This document shows positions 11,398 through 24,862 of a stretch of 64,000 bases of DNA, piece by piece. Below the pieces are notes generated by a model. The model was given only the letters and a program-made list of their open reading frames with translations, did no database searches and was not told where the DNA came from. Each line of letters begins with the position of its first letter. Position 1 is the first letter of the stretch. Source of the DNA: Asterochloris sp. CNOR1. Taxonomy: Eukaryota; Chlorophyta; Trebouxiophyceae; Trebouxiales; Trebouxiaceae. The DNA is taken from the NCBI GenBank assembly GCA_963969365.1, contig OZ017757.1, forward strand, positions 2,356,001-2,420,000, in the 5' to 3' direction. The position numbers and the translations under genes are program-made.

Positions 11398-12692
11398 ATG
11401 TCTCAGCCCACATGGGAGAGTGTGAAATGGTCAGATGGCACCACCTACGAGGGGCTTGTGCAGGATGAAAAGTGCCATGTGCAAGGAGTGTGCACCACTC
11501 CCACAGGGGACAGGTGGGCCCTGCCTGCTGGATCCACACTGGTCCAGAGTGATGGAAGCAGTCTGCAACTCTGTACACTGGGTGCAGGTATGAGGGGGAA
11601 TGGAGTGAAAATCAGTTTCAGGGCCTGGGCGTTTATGTGTGGAAGGAGGGAGGCAGGTGGGGGATGCACACGGTTCTACACATTATGCTGCACTCTGCAT
11701 GTTAACTGGAGCGTGCCTGCTGATCTTGCTAAGGCATGCCCAGCCAGTGACACGGTTCAAGCCTGAGTGCTAGCTGCTTGCACCAGCAGCCTAGGCTTCT
11801 GCCCCAGGCTGGAGCGCCTGACACCGTGGAGTCCTGCCAGCTGTGAGTCTTCCCACATTTCTTAGGCCTGCACAACACACTCTGCTGCAGCCTCTACCGC
11901 GGCGAGTGGCAGGGCAACAAGATGCACGGCTGCGGTGTGAAGCTTCAGAAGGACAAGCAGGGGCGCTTTGCAGAGCTGGCAGGGCAGTTTGTGGACGACG
12001 AATTCGCAGGCCCCTCCATGTCATGCTCTGTGGACACGTCCAGGCAGATAGCGTCAGAGGCAGACACCGCAGCTGCCATGGCGCGAGCCTTCCAGGTGGG
12101 GAGCTCCTGTGCTGCCGCTCTGACTGCCGTTTGCTGATAGAAGAGGACCAGAGTTGCAGACGCTGCAGCTGCCACTTGCAGGAGAGCTGGCTGTTGCTTG
12201 CTCTGCCAGCTGCAGTTTGCTGTGGGTGTGCTGTCACTTCACCTCGGGCACAAGCGCACAGTGAGCAGGCCCTGCCGAACCATAGCAGCTTTGAGGTGTC
12301 TCCATGTCAGAGCTTTGTGCTTGCAGCTCTGGGACTGCTCTGTGAGCCTGCTGCAAAACATTGGTTCATGTCTGGAAATGCAGCTCGAGGAACCTGGCAA
12401 AGCAGGCAGGGGCGCAAACCTGCCCTCTGGGGAGCAGTCTGCCTACAACAACGCGGGGCTGCGAAGGGAGCGCCATCCACCCACCCCTGGGGAGCCAGGG
12501 CAGCCAGTGCCATGGTTCGCCAGCCCCTATCAGCAGGATGCAGTCAACCTTGCATTACAGCAAGACTTCTTGCATGCCCAGAGGCAGGGTGCTGCCGCCA
12601 CCGAAGACGGCGACCAGAACGCATCCGGCCGGAAAAGCCAGCAGGCAACTGACAGGTGGTCGCCCTGGAGCCTGTATGACAGGGCATTTTAG
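11398..12692 (+). CDS. MORN-repeat protein
   Basis: MORN repeats bind membranes or partner proteins. Exons 11398-11513, 11588-11656, 11891-12095 and 12327-12692 join in phase to give 251 residues. The N-terminal half holds three repeats of the Y-x-G-x-x-x-x-G-x-G type: VKWSDGTTYEGLVQ, YEGEWSENQFQGLGVYVW and YRGEWQGNKMHGCGVKLQ, with FVDDEFAGP after the third. The C-terminal third is low in recognisable structure, Gln/Pro-rich, and ends WSPWSLYDRAF. A second in-frame ATG 36 bases upstream is an alternative start. Chloroplast-associated MORN proteins such as TIC100 are possible relatives, but the match is not strong enough to name one. Confidence 0.75.
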
Positions 12693-12903
12693 GCAGACAG
12701 TAGTGTCCAGTGCAGTGCAAATTCTTTTAACATTTCATGCACACTGAATGTGTGGAGGCTGCAGTCTGCAGCAAGCATCTGGGGGAACATATTTTCCAGC
12801 TACCAAGATGTCAGAACGTCAGACACTTGTCAGGCCATTATTGCAGGTTGTGGGTTACCAGAGCAGCAAGAGGGGACATGTGCTCAGTGAGTGTGTCAGT
12901 CTG

Positions 12904-14434
12904 TCAGAAGTCAGCTTCCTGGGCAGCTCTCTGCTGCAGCAGGCGGTCCAGCTCGCTCTGCAGGATCTCGCGTTCCCACTCACTGACGCTGTCCTGCTGC
13001 AGCTGCTCCTGCAGGTTGGCGATCTGCAGCTCTGCCTGCAGCATGGAGACTGCTTGTTGCTGCACGCGCACTTGACCAGGTCAACTATTTCACTCAATGG
13101 ACGAGTGCCAGATAGTAGCCTGCACACTGGCGTTCAGCGAGAAGGAATGGAGTCAAGGGTGTCGGTGGCAACAAACAAGCTGGCAGTGTTCGAAAACTCC
13201 CACAGCAGGTCACGGTCCAGGCTGGGACCTGAAGCAAGTGCGAGACTTCTCACCTCAGCCTCCTCACTGTCGATCTCGCTGGCCACCTCAGAGGCTGGCC
13301 TGCTCAGGCCACTTGGCCAGCCACTGTCTTCATCTGCGTGGGCACTGTGGTGCTGGACTGGTGCCGGCCCTGCCTGTGCTGGCCCTGCTGGCACAGGCAC
13401 TTGCACCCGACCGCTGGCCTCAGCAGAGTCAGGGAGGTGAGCTGCATGTCCATGCCCTGCAGAGCTGGCTGCAGGCTCTGGGAGAGCTAGCCTGGGGATG
13501 GCAGCGCCCTGCAGCTGGGCTGCCTGCAGCAGAGTGGAGGTCGCGCTGCTGCTGGCATTGCCGCCAGGCTGTGGCAATCCCGAGGCCCCACGAGGCTCTG
13601 GCAGGAGGTGCAGAGCCTCGCCACCTGCCTGAACAGCAGCACTCAGCGCGGGCTGCACATTTCCAGCAGGACCTGAAGCCCCAACAGCAGCTGCCTCCCC
13701 TGAACATTGCTTGGCACCCAGGCCAGGCAGAGCCGAAGCAGGAGCTGCATGACCATGCAGCTCCTGCTGGTGGCCCGGCCTGGCCGTAGCCACATCGTCT
13801 GCTGCCGCCTGCACAGACTGCAGCTGGGCGGCACCCCCGCCAAGCATTGTGGCGCGAGGCTGCTCCTGCTGCTGGCCCAGCCAAGCTGCACCCCGACTGC
13901 CTGCTGTCCCGCCAGCCTGCTCAGCTGCAGCACCACCGACCGCCTGCTGCTGATCCACACCGGCTGCCTGCCTCCTGCCCTCAGCTGCAGCCCGATCAGG
14001 AGCCTTTGGCACCCCACCACCGCCCGCCCACAGCGAGTTGTCCCGCACTGACATGCCTGCCACGCTGATCCCGCTGGCCTCTGCGACCAAGGGGCTGCCC
14101 GCCACACCCTCATGCTTCAAGCCCCCAGCAACTCCTGAGGCTGGAGCTGGGTGGGACTGGCCTGCAACTGCTGCCATGTCCAGCGGCGCAGAAAGGCCTC
14201 TGGCTGCAGGGCTAGGCCCGGGTGAATCGAAGGCTGAGTTGGTGTGAGTCGTCATGTTTGTGAGAGGGGTTGTGATGGCAGGGGAGCACGCTGCAGGGCA
14301 CCAAACGTACGAAGTAGCAGTGTACTGCAATCCATGAAGCTGACAGATATGTTCTGTGGGCGGGCTGAACTCCCTCGTGCAGCAATCAGCAGGAGCCTGC
14401 TGAATGCAGGCAACACATCTGCCAGAAAGGCCAT
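12904..14434 (-). CDS. Ala/Gln/Pro-rich protein with C-terminal coiled coil
   Basis: Three exons on the minus strand (14434-14311, 14203-13254, 13059-12904) join in phase through GTACGT and GTGAGA donors to give 409 residues. The N-terminus is a hydrophobic helix (MAFLADVLPAFSRLLLIAAR). The long central exon is low complexity, rich in Ala, Gly, Pro and Gln, and ends in an acidic patch (SEVASEIDSEEAE). The last exon is a clear coiled coil with leucines spaced as heptads (LQAELQIANLQEQLQQ). No enzyme family is evident. The frame is also open upstream of the chosen ATG to an acceptor at about 14505, so the gene may have a further 5' exon or be the 3' end of the coiled-coil gene to its right. Confidence 0.55.
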
Positions 14435-14825
14435 GTCATTAGCTGAAGGTCCCAGCACCTTGCAGCAGATGACCTCCAGCAACTGCAGCCTGCCCCCTCT
14501 GAATTAAAGGAAAACCACAGCGGTGTGACAGCAAGCTCGGATTGAGCACAGTGCCTACTTTGACGATCTTGTACAATTAGCCGCCTATACTTTTCTGCCC
14601 TTCTTTTTCTTCACCAGCACAAGCCCAACAGCTGCCGCAAAAGCATCTTCATCAGCAACCCATGCAGTCACACCCCTGCAAAATCCCCATCTCTGCACAT
14701 CGCAGGAGAACCTAAGCAGCAGTCACTTCCCTCTCTTTATGTACAGGCAGACACTGGCAACAACGGAAAAGCTCATCGCAGCTGCCATCCATCTGTAGCG
14801 ACACAAGTGTCGCACCAGCAGTGTG

Positions 14826-17800
14826 TCAGAAACCAACGGCCCCACCTGAGGCCTGCCACTGCACTGGGGAGCTGGCAGGGCTGGACAGCTGGGACACTGT
14901 GCTGGTGGCCTCATGCCCAGGCTCCAGCTCAGCAAAGGGGTTGCCGCTAGCCTGTTTGACAATAGGTCCTGGCGCCTCCAGCGCCTTCATCTGCTGGGCG
15001 ACCTCTGTCAGCGCATCTGCAGGGCACAGGGGGTGGTCGCAACCACTTTGGGTCTTATGTATGAGACGTATGAGTGCATGAAGGGGTGTCCGTGCTTTCC
15101 CAGGCCTCACACGCAGGGCCACGTTGTCACACATCTGCAGAGGCATAAGGCTGGGTCAGAAAATTGTGTGAGGCGCTCGTGCAGACAGCGACATTTGAGT
15201 GAGACGCCTCTGTTAGCGCATCTTCAGGGCAGAGCTTTATTGAACCTGTCTCATAGCCAAGGCACAGGGTTCTCCGGGTGGTGCTGCATTGCGCAAGCGC
15301 ATCTGCAGGGGCCAGCAGACCAGCTGCAGCTGCTGGAAGTATGCCAGCACCTGCCCAGGGCACCTGCTACTATCAGCTTGACCTTGCACGCCCCAAGCCC
15401 ATGCATGCCAGATCTGCCCTTGAACTTGTCAAGGGTGCCAGAGGAGCGGCAACAGCTGCAAAGCTTGCGCCTAGTATCTCACCTGCAACTGTCAGCTCCA
15501 CCTTGTTGATGCGCACTTCCACCTCCTCTGGCAGCCTCGCTTGGCCTCGGCTGCTGCTTGTGCTCCGAGACTGCTGCGGCAGTCCCCGCAACTGCTCCTG
15601 AGCAGCCAGCAGCTGCCTCTGCATCTCAGGCAGCGAAGCGGAGGCCACAGCCTCCCGCAGCGCTGCCAACTCTGCTGTCTGCTGGGCAGCCTGCTTTTGC
15701 AGCGCCTCCATACCACGCTGTGGCCCTGCAGACTCCTGTAGAGCCACAATGGCCCCCTGCTGCTGTGCCAGCTGCTGCTGCAGTGGCTGCGAGCTCTCCT
15801 GAGAGGGCTTGGGGTGGCCCTGCAGGGTCCCAAGCTTCACCTGCTGGTCTGCAAGCTGCCTGTGCAGGCCCTGCAGGCCCAACTCCACCGCCTGCAGGCG
15901 CTGCTGGCTGGCAGCCAGCTGCTCATGCACGCTCTCACCAGCTGCCTGAGCAGACGGTGCTGGCGCCCCTGGCTTCGCCTCTGCAGGGGCCTTGGATGGT
16001 GAGGCAGCCTCGGCAGCCTCCTCTGCGTGCAACTTGGCCTCCTCTGCATGCTGCTGCGCCAGCTCAGCCTGCAGGAAAAGGAAAAGCCAATATGTGGTGA
16101 CCCAGCACATCAGTCTGTGAAGTGATGTCTTGCACACAGCCAGTGTAGCATTGTGCTGTACAATGTCTTCAGGCATCCTGCTGAGCTTCCTGGTCACAAC
16201 ACACAGCACAATAGGGTCCTGGGGTACTGTCTTGGGATTTTCTTCAGGAGCCAGTCACTGGATGGTGTCTGGGGTGGCTGCAGGCGCAGACACTCAGGCC
16301 GTCACAGCTGGCTGGTCCATCTGGGGACGGAAGACAGTGCAAGCTGTTCTGCAGACATGCCTCTATCAGTACGCAGACGGCAAGCCCACCTTGAAATTGA
16401 TAGTTGCCATACTAAGACCCACATTCCTGTAGTTCCACACGCACCTCACTAGCCACCACTTGTGCACAGGTGGCAGGCCCACCTTGAGCTTGATGGAAGC
16501 GATGTTTATGCCCACATCCCCCTCCAGGTTCTGCACCTCCACTCGCAGCTCAAACAGGCGCCCATTCAGGTCCTCCACACTTTCCCTCAGCTCCGCCACA
16601 TCTGCAGCCACGGCGGCCACCTCAGGCTGCCAGGCCTGGCCGCCCCTGGGGTGGACGGGCTCGAGTGCCTGCCCCTCATCTGCGGGCGGAGCTGCCTGGG
16701 CAGGGTCTGCTGGCGTTGCCTGCCCCTGCCCAACAGCTGCTGGGCCTGCCGCCAGACTGTGCAGGCCTTTGCTGGCGGCCCCTTGCTGCTCCGATGCTGC
16801 TCCTACGCCTGCCACAGGGGCAGGCAGGCCTCTCCTGGCGACCCCCTGCTGCTGCACTGCCGCTGTCGTGTCTGCCACAGGGCCAGGCAGGCCCTTGCTG
16901 CTGGCAGCGCCTGGTGCCTGCACGCCGGGGGCGCCAGACACCACCTGCAGGCGCTCAAACCCACTGCCCATGCTGCTGTGCAGGGTGTGCAACTCGGAGT
17001 CCATGGCTGCCAGCTGGGTCTGCAGGTGCTGCTGCAGGTGCTGCTGCTGGTGCTCCAGTGCCTGCACGTGCGCAGCCAGCGCGGCCACATCCATGCCTGG
17101 CACCGCCTGCAGACAGCAGCCATGCATGAGACACAGCATAGATGCCGTATGCAAGGCCTGAAACATACTTCAAGCCAGGCAGGAGCTTCCCTGTCACTGG
17201 CGCACATGCAGCCGCATGATCAGCTGGCGACCATCACCTGGAGCATGCCGTGCACGGCATGGCCTGCCTGCCCTCCGTCAGCAGCAGCCGGCCCCTGACG
17301 TGCTGCCCCCAGGCCCTGCCTGAGCTCCGTCACAGCAGCCTCGTGCTGCTGCACGTGAGCAGCCAGGTCCACGATGTCCCTGTTGGCCTCCACCAGCTGG
17401 CGCTGGTGCTGCTCCTGGGCTGCCCGGGCCTGGGTGGCTGCCTCCTGCCCCTGCTGGGCAACCTGCAGCAGGCAAGGTTACACAGGTGGGGACAGATAAT
17501 GGAGAACTCGGGTTGGGTCGGCCTGGGCGCCTGCCTCCTGCCCCTGCTGGGCAAGCAACCTGCAGCAGGTGCTGGCACAGAGGTGGGAACCGAACGGACA
17601 ATTTGAGCTGAACCAGCCCCTGCTGAGCCACCTGCAGCAGGTAAGGCCCAGAATTGAGGATGAATATGCTGCTTTAGGTCGAGGGCACCTGGGCAGCTAC
17701 CTGGTGCCCCTGCTGGGCAACCTGCAGCAGGTAAGGCCCAGGGGTGAGGGCAGAGACGCAAGGCTGCCAGTGCCCCAGCTGCGCCACCTGCAGCAGGTGG

Positions 17801-20800
17801 ACCGTGCAAGAGGCGCTCCAGCCCTCCGTGTGACTCACTTGAAGGGTGTCAGCCAGGCATGTGCAGCAGTCATGGCGCCCACAGGTCAGACCACACCTGT
17901 AGGGGACAGGTTCAAGCAGGGTCCAGTGCCTCCCACCCCGCCCAGGGCATGCACAGTCAGGAAGCCTGGCAAGGCGGTGCAGCTTCCCCTCAGCCAGAGA
18001 CAATGTCCTGCTGCAGGCAGGTTGACCATGGGCCCACAAAAGCTGGCAGTGCGGTGCGGCATCCCCCCTGCCAAACATGCCATCCTGAAGGAAGTCTTGA
18101 CTCAGTCACATTACAGTGCACTGGCAGCGCCACGCAGCAGCATCTCGTTCAGAGGCACTATCCTGCGGTGGCAGACTGATTCCTGTCACATGCACACTGG
18201 TGATGCAGTGCAGAGCAGTGCCGTGCAGCCTCAGTCCAGCCAGAAACAAGGTCCTGCTGCAGAACGTTGGCTCAGTCGGCTCAGTCAAGTACCTGGGTGC
18301 TCAGGCTGGCCACCTCTGCCCGCAGCTGCTCCAGCTGAGCTGCCACACCGCGAGGGGAGGCAGCAGGCGAAGGCCGCCCCTGAGAGCGGCCACCAGCCAG
18401 ATCCTCCAGTCCAGCCACCCTACAGGCGTGGCAAGCTGAAGTTGAGCTGGCTGCCCACCTGCTGAGGACAGTTCAGTGGGTGGGAAGCAACCATTTCCAC
18501 ATCCAGCCTATGCCTTAGGCAATAAGCACCTGCTTCTGTCATTAACCATGTATTGTCAGAGGGCTCAGCAATCAACCATGGCTTGACTTCCTCACTGCAC
18601 AGAGGAGCAGACTTTCTTGCCAGAGAGGTGATACACTTGCACAGACTCAGCAGAAGCACTTGAAACAGCCAATACAGCCTGCTTCTTTCAGTTGGGCGAT
18701 TTGTACCATGCGCCCTATGTCATACACTGCTCTTACTAAACAATGATACATGTCCAGCAAGCATTGCTAGCGGCATTCTCCATCACACAGTGAGAAAGGG
18801 GGTCAGAAGGCTCACCTGCCAAGCAGGTGATTCAGGTCGGCCATGCGGACGCACTGCCCGCTGAGGGACTCCACCTCTGCGGCCACCCTGCTGAGGCGGG
18901 CGCCAACCCCGTCCAAACCCTCGGCCAGCCTCGCCACCTGCTCTGCTGACGCAGCTGGTCCTGCCACGCTTGAGTGCTGCTGCTCCCCATACACCAGCAC
19001 CTCCCGCACCTGTAAGTGTACAAGAGGAAAGGGCAGTTTACACATGCAGTCACCTGAGGCGGCCACAGGTGGCTGATTCGCATTGGGGGAGGCAGTCTGC
19101 ACAGAACAATTCTGCCTGTGGCGCAATTATTGGGACGATGGCGTTCATCCAGACCCTGCAAGGCGTGCATGCAGGCACATGGCAACGGCAAAAGCGCGCA
19201 ACTGCTGGGACAATGGGACTCCTCCAGACCCTGCAAGGCGAGGATGCATGCACACGGCACCTGGGCGCCTGCTTCACCCCTGGGAAGCCGCGGTCCTTGG
19301 CAGGAACATGAAGCAGGAACGGCCTATGCAACAACACTTGGACAGGAAGCTGGTCAGTCCCTGCAGGCTCCCAAGCGGCCAGTCCACCCAGGCGGGGCTC
19401 AGCCGCAGAACCTCAAGGAGGCCATGAGCCACCTGCCGCTGCGGCTCGTCCTTTCGGGCACCCGCTGCACCCGCGCCGCTCCTGGAGTCTAGTGAGCTGC
19501 TGCTGCCACTCCAGGCAGCTGCAGCTGAAGCTGTGGCCTCGCCTGTGTACAGCTGCTGCTGCTGGCGCTGGGTGACGGCTGACAGCTGCGCCTGCAGGCC
19601 GGCCACGTCGCGGGCAGAGGCCGTGAAGCCACGCTGCTGCTGGGACTGCAGGGCTGTGGCCTGCTGCTGCAGCTGCACCAGGGCTCCCTGCATCTGCAGC
19701 ACCATACAGCGCCTCAGGCATGGGTGCCAGACATGAGATGTTTGAAGCATGTCAGCATGCACACACTGTGCAGCAAGGAGATGCCAGCATTTGCATCTGG
19801 ATGCAATGCTGTCCGCAACAGGCACGTCAGGTGCTACACTGGCTGGCTGCAGGCACCATTTTCCTGATGATGCAGGGTACACATGCAGCCCTGCTGCTCC
19901 TCCCTGAACACGATTTGCCACAAGCTGAGTAGTGCACTGCTTGCTCTGCAGCAGGCCTGCAGCAGCTTGAGCAGGACACAGTCGGCCAGCCCACAATTGA
20001 GCAGCAAGCGCCCACTCGCCTCCTGCACCAGGCCTGGAAGCTGCAGCAGCTTGCTGGGACCAGGCGCAGCCCTGGCACCGCCTGCTGGGGCATCCTCTGC
20101 CTCCAGAGCTGCAGCCAGCTGGAGAGCCTCACCACCAGACTCAGTGCGCCGCGCTGTCGGGTAGCCCAGACTGCACATGACACAGGCTGCAGTCAGGGCA
20201 CAGGCAGCGATACCCGGTTCTGCAGACACCAGGGCACAGGCGTGGAATGCAACAAGCAGCTGCCTGCCAGGCTTCCTGAAAGTGCAGCATCACAGCCTGC
20301 ATGAGGGAGTGAAGTAAGGCTCCTGCTTTACTGTATGTTTCAAAGCCACAGGGTGTCTCAAAGACCCCCACCGCGCTGTAAGTCTACAGTGGATATACAA
20401 CTCAGCTCATCTTGCAGTGCTGTGAGACGACCCAAAGCTGTGACCATGTGGGGCTTTGCCACTGACCTGCGACTGATCTCCTGCACCTCAGACTCCACAA
20501 CCGTGAGGCGGCTAGCCAGCAGCCCACTCACAGCAGTGTCGAGGTACTCAACCTGCAGGCAGTCCAATTGACAGCTGAAGCCTGACTCCGCTGCTCCACG
20601 GAGTTCAGAAGGGTTGCTGGCACGCCCAGAAGGCACAGTCCAGCCCGACGCAGGTTCCGTGCCCAGCTTCCATGCTCCATCACAAGCCATCTGCCTGTGC
20701 AAACAGAGCAGCATGCTGCACCGTCTGGCCAAGCGAGCGCTGTGCACGGCACGCAGAGCCCCGCGCGGCACCAGTGCGCACCTGCTCCTGCAGCGTGTTC

Positions 20801-23800
20801 AGCTGTCTGGGCATGTCTGCCCCCGGGGTGGGGCTGCCAGGGTGCTCCACCTCAGACTGCAGCTGCCCCACCTGGGAGGCCAGTCTCTGCACCTCTGCCC
20901 GCAAATTCTGCACCTCTTTTTGATCCCCTTCCTGCCCCTGCCTCTGCCCCTGCTGCTGGTGTTCCTGAACCTGCTCCTGCAGGGCTGCCAGGGCAGCCTC
21001 CAAGCCTGCCAGCTGGGCAGCTTGCCCTTTCACCTGCGTCTGCAGGCTGGTGGCCGCTGCCGCAGCCTCCAGGTGAGAGCTGTCGAGCCTCTGCACGTCA
21101 GCAGCAAAGCGGGCTGAGCCCTGCACCTGCTGCTTCGTCACCACCTGCAGGTGCTGTGCCAGGTCAGCAGTGGCTGCCTGCCACGCTGGGGCGTCCTGAG
21201 CAGCCTGCACAGCAAGATGGCAGGGGGTGAGAAGCAGGGCAAAGGCACCTGGCAGATCGTTGCTGGCCACCTGCTCAGCACAAGTCTCCGCCGGGCAACA
21301 AGTGACGAGCAGCACAGAGCTGCCTGCGTCAAGCTGGCCTGCTGGAGGGCGTCGACTGATGTGCCATGCGACAGGCACAGCAAAGCCCATTCTGTGATGA
21401 GCTGCAAAGCACGCTGCATACTGAGCACCTCCGGCCGCAAGCTTGCAGCTGTCAGGCCTACATGAGCTCAGCAGGTGCAGCTGGTGACTCACTGCAGCAT
21501 CGTCCTGCAGGGCCTTCAGGATGCTCTGCAGCCCGTCATGTCGCTGCTGGGCTGCCAGTGCAGCTCCTTCGACAGCTGCTTGCTGGTTGCCCAGCTCCAA
21601 GTGCAGTGCATCCACACGAGCGTCCAGGCGCTCGTGGGCTGCAGCAAGCTGCTGTGCGTCCTGTCGTGCCTGCACATTGCAGCAGTGCAGGCCATCGTGT
21701 GCAAGCATCAGAGGCAATCTGGCTGCAGAGCCTGATGCTGTGCATTGGTCCTGCTGCATACGCAGCAGACATGCTGATAGGCTGCAGCCACTCGCTGTGC
21801 ATCCTTTCATGCCAGTACATTGCAGCCTTGCAAGCCAAAAGTAAAGCAGAGGCTGTCAGGGCTGTCACTCTGTTGCTGTTGCGCCTGCAATACTGCAGGC
21901 ACTGCCCCTCGCGCAGCAGCAGTGCCCATGTATGTGCTGCACATCCTGGCACACATGCAAGGGAGTGAGTACAGAGCACAGATGAGAATCTCTGGACGTT
22001 ATTGATCAGTAGTGCACAGCAGGTGCGATACAGCATGGGTCCGCCCATGCCCTAATTTTGGCAATACTATGTTGTGAATACTGTGCGTTTACAGGCACTG
22101 TACTGCACGCAACAGCAGCATCCATGGTGGCAGGCATTACCAAATGTGCTCACCCCCAGGTCTGCAACGGACTCTGCCAGCTGACGCTGCTGCTGCTGCA
22201 GCTCTGCATGGGCATCAGTCATCCGGCTGTGCATGGACTCCTGGGCCTCGCCCACAGCCTGCTGGTGCTTTGTAGCCTGGGCCTGCAGGGCGAGGTCCCG
22301 CTGTGCCAGCCCAAGCTGCAGGGCCTGCTGCAGATCAAGCAGCTGAGCCTGGATGCCTGACAGGGCAGCACCTGCAAGGGGACAGCCAACAAGAGATGCC
22401 TCCTGCAGGTTTATGAGGGCTCCTTGTGCAGGCACAAGTGCATGTCTGCCTCCCAAAGGCACCTTTTGACACAGTGCTCAAGGTAAGATGAAGGGCTGCC
22501 ACCTTCACCTGACGTGCCGCAAGCACTCTGCAGCCCAGGCTGGGCATACTGCTGCACCCTGGTGGAACCCCAGTCACTGCGCCTGCTTTGGCCTGCCAGT
22601 GACACACCATAAATGAAACTGCCCTCACCTCGCTCAGCATCCCTCTCTGTATGGCTGGCAAGGCCATCCACCTGCAGCTGCAGAGATTGCACAGCCTCCC
22701 TCATCTCAGCGACCACTGCCTCATGCTGCTGCTCCTGGGCCCTGAGGGCAGCGATCTGCACCTGCAGCTGCTGAGTCTCTGCTGACATGTGGGCTGCCAG
22801 CGCGGCGTCTGTGTGCTGCCGTGCCTCGGGCAGAATGCCATCCCGCTGCGCCTGCAGGGGGCTGGCATCGCCCACCTGCTGCTGCAGCAGCTGCAGGGCC
22901 TGCCCCTGTGCCACCAGCTGCTGCCTGAGGCCACCGGCATCTGTCAGGCCAGTGTCCCGCTGGCCGTCCACTGGGCTGGCACCGCCCACCTGCTGCTGCA
23001 GCAGCTGCAGAGCCTGGGCATGGCCCAGCAGCTGGTGCCTGAGCTCTGCAGCGGCGCTCTCGTGCTGCTCGCGCGGCAGGCAGGCATTTAGTCTCTGCCT
23101 GAGCCCATCCAGCAGGTCCCTCTGCTGGTCGCCGGGCAGGGCCCCATGCACCTGCTGGCGCAGCTCCTCGACTGCCCCCAGGTGCTCCTGCCTGAGGGCG
23201 GTGACTGCCTCGCTCTGAGCAGCCAACTGCTGGCACAGACCCTCGGCGGCCCGCTCGTGCTCCTCGCGGGACAGGCTGCCAAAGAGTTGCTGCCTGAGAG
23301 CGGCCATTGCCCCCTCCTGAGCAGCTGTCTGCTGCCTGAGCTCCTGAACCTCTGAGGTCTGCAGCTCCTGTAGAGCAGTCGCGCCTCCCAGCTGCTGCTG
23401 TAGAGAGGCCACCTGCTCAGCCTGGGCTGTCACCTGCTGCCTGAGAGCTGTGACTGCTGCCTCATGCTGTTGCCTCAGGGCGTTCATCTCACTTTTCAAG
23501 ATCCTGTCCTGAGCCGATGTGGCCTGTTGCGCTGCAGCCCTGGTTGCAGCAGCTTGCTCCTGCTCTGCTGCTGCAGAAGCCAGCCTCTGGACAGAAGCCT
23601 TAGCCTCTGCAGCACCTGCAGCAGCCTGCTGCTGCGCCGCCTGGTTCTCAGCAGCCGATAGCTGCTGCCGCTGGACGTCTGCAGCCAGCCTCTGCGCCAG
23701 GGCTTTGGCCTCGGCCGCGTCTGCAGCGGCCTGCAGCTGCTGGCGGGCGCTCTGCTGCTGCTGGGCAGCAAGCTGCTGGCTCTGCAGCTCCACCTCCTGC

Positions 23801-24862
23801 AGGCAAGCACTCAGCGCTGCCAGCATCGCCTCCACTTGGGGTGCCTGATGGGGCCCAGGCACCTGCAGCACAGTACACCAGCATATGAGCTGTTTGTAAA
23901 CTATGCTCTGATGTCACCAGCCTGCCAGCATGCCACCAGCTTATATGTTGTCAGGCAGCCAGCAACCACATGTTACACTGCAAAGCTCCACAGCAAACAT
24001 GCTAGATGCGCCCGGTTGCATGCAGCTGGGAGCCTGGCTGAGCGGCCTGTGGCCTCATGTTCCAGAGTGCTGCCCCTGCAGAGTGGCCCAGCATGTGTAA
24101 CAGTGCAGGGCATGGGTACCTCTCAATACAGCACTCACCTGCAGGGCCTGGATGCGTGGACTGCCCCCATCATCTGGCCCCGCACCCAAGCTACGCCTGG
24201 CGTCTGGCAGCAGCGCCTGCATGCTTTGCAGCCTGGCTTCCTGCACTGCTGGTGCTGCCGTTGCTGCCGCTGACACCTCGCCACGAAGCTCCTGGATGGA
24301 CTTCTGCAGCCCACAGCAGGTTGGTCGCAGCGAGTGACACCAGTGGCTGCAAGGGAGCCCGCCGTGCACTTCAAGTAGCATACTTTGTCAGGCAGTTTGC
24401 CTCTCTGCTTGATTCGCCACTTTGCTCTGACTGCATTTAGGGATCGCTGATGCATGTGCTCACTGTCTATTGCAGCGATTTTGGCAGTGGATTGTGCATG
24501 CATGGTGGTGATGAAGAGCAATCTGGGAGAAAAGGGCAATTAGAAAGTGCAGATCCTGTAAAGGGTGGCATTTGACATGCTGGCAGATCCTAGTGTGCCA
24601 CAGGAAGACCATAACTTGACAACCTCACCTGAACTGTGCCCAGCATAACTGCCAGCTCTGACGTGGCTGCATTGCCATGTCTCTGGACCTGCAGGAGCAG
24701 CAACATGCATGTTGTGCAGCACCATTGGAACCTCCGTGTACAGGTTTAACCAGTGCTCACCTCGACTGGCGGAGTCAAGAGTGGCTTCTGAGCTGCCTCC
24801 AAATTGCTGGAGGTGGCTGCAATAAGACTCTTAAGCTGAGCCTGCCAATCTACAGCTGCCAT
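14826..24862 (-). CDS. Giant coiled-coil protein, 16 exons, 1619 residues
   Basis: Exons, 5' to 3': 24862-24761, 24688-24629, 24303-24139, 23862-22629, 22371-22154, 21669-21493, 21204-20782, 20552-20467, 20170-20029, 19693-19388, 19009-18816, 18419-18293, 17462-17238, 17106-16483, 16068-15483, 15016-14826. Phases agree at all fifteen joins. Almost the whole product is predicted coiled coil: runs of Gln, Ala, Leu and Glu with heptad leucines, densest in the 1.2-kb fourth exon (about residues 110-520). No motor, kinase or membrane domain is seen, so a golgin-, centrosome- or tether-like scaffold is only an inference. The exit from exon 9 is the weakest join. A different last donor could extend it to a tail ending KKKKGRKV at 14585, or join it to the neighbouring 409-residue gene. 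Confidence 0.7.
15160..15310 (-). repeat. Degraded copies of the last exon's start (coiled-coil gene)
   Basis: The acceptor and first bases of the final exon (real copy ending at 15016, reading DALTEVAQQ) recur twice in the upstream intron: near 15200-15235, where DALTEA is still readable, and near 15285-15315 (DALAQC). Both keep a TGCAG- or TGAAG-like acceptor. Confidence 0.6.
17395..17830 (-). repeat. Tandem copies of an exon start (coiled-coil gene)
   Basis: The sequence around the acceptor at 17463 (CTGCTGCAG followed by the codons for VAQQGQEA) recurs at about 17550, 17635, 17725 and 17795, spaced roughly 70-110 bases. Confidence 0.65.

Noticed and set aside
10817-11578. 253-codon minus-strand open frame
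   Set aside because: It overlaps the first exon of the MORN gene on the other strand, shows no family motif, and long open shadow frames are common in this GC-rich sequence.
13134-14330. A single 398-codon minus-strand frame taken as a whole gene
   Set aside because: Its first part is intronic: a GTACGT donor at 14310 and acceptor at 14204 join a better N-terminal exon in phase, and its last part runs past a strong GTGAGA donor at 13253.
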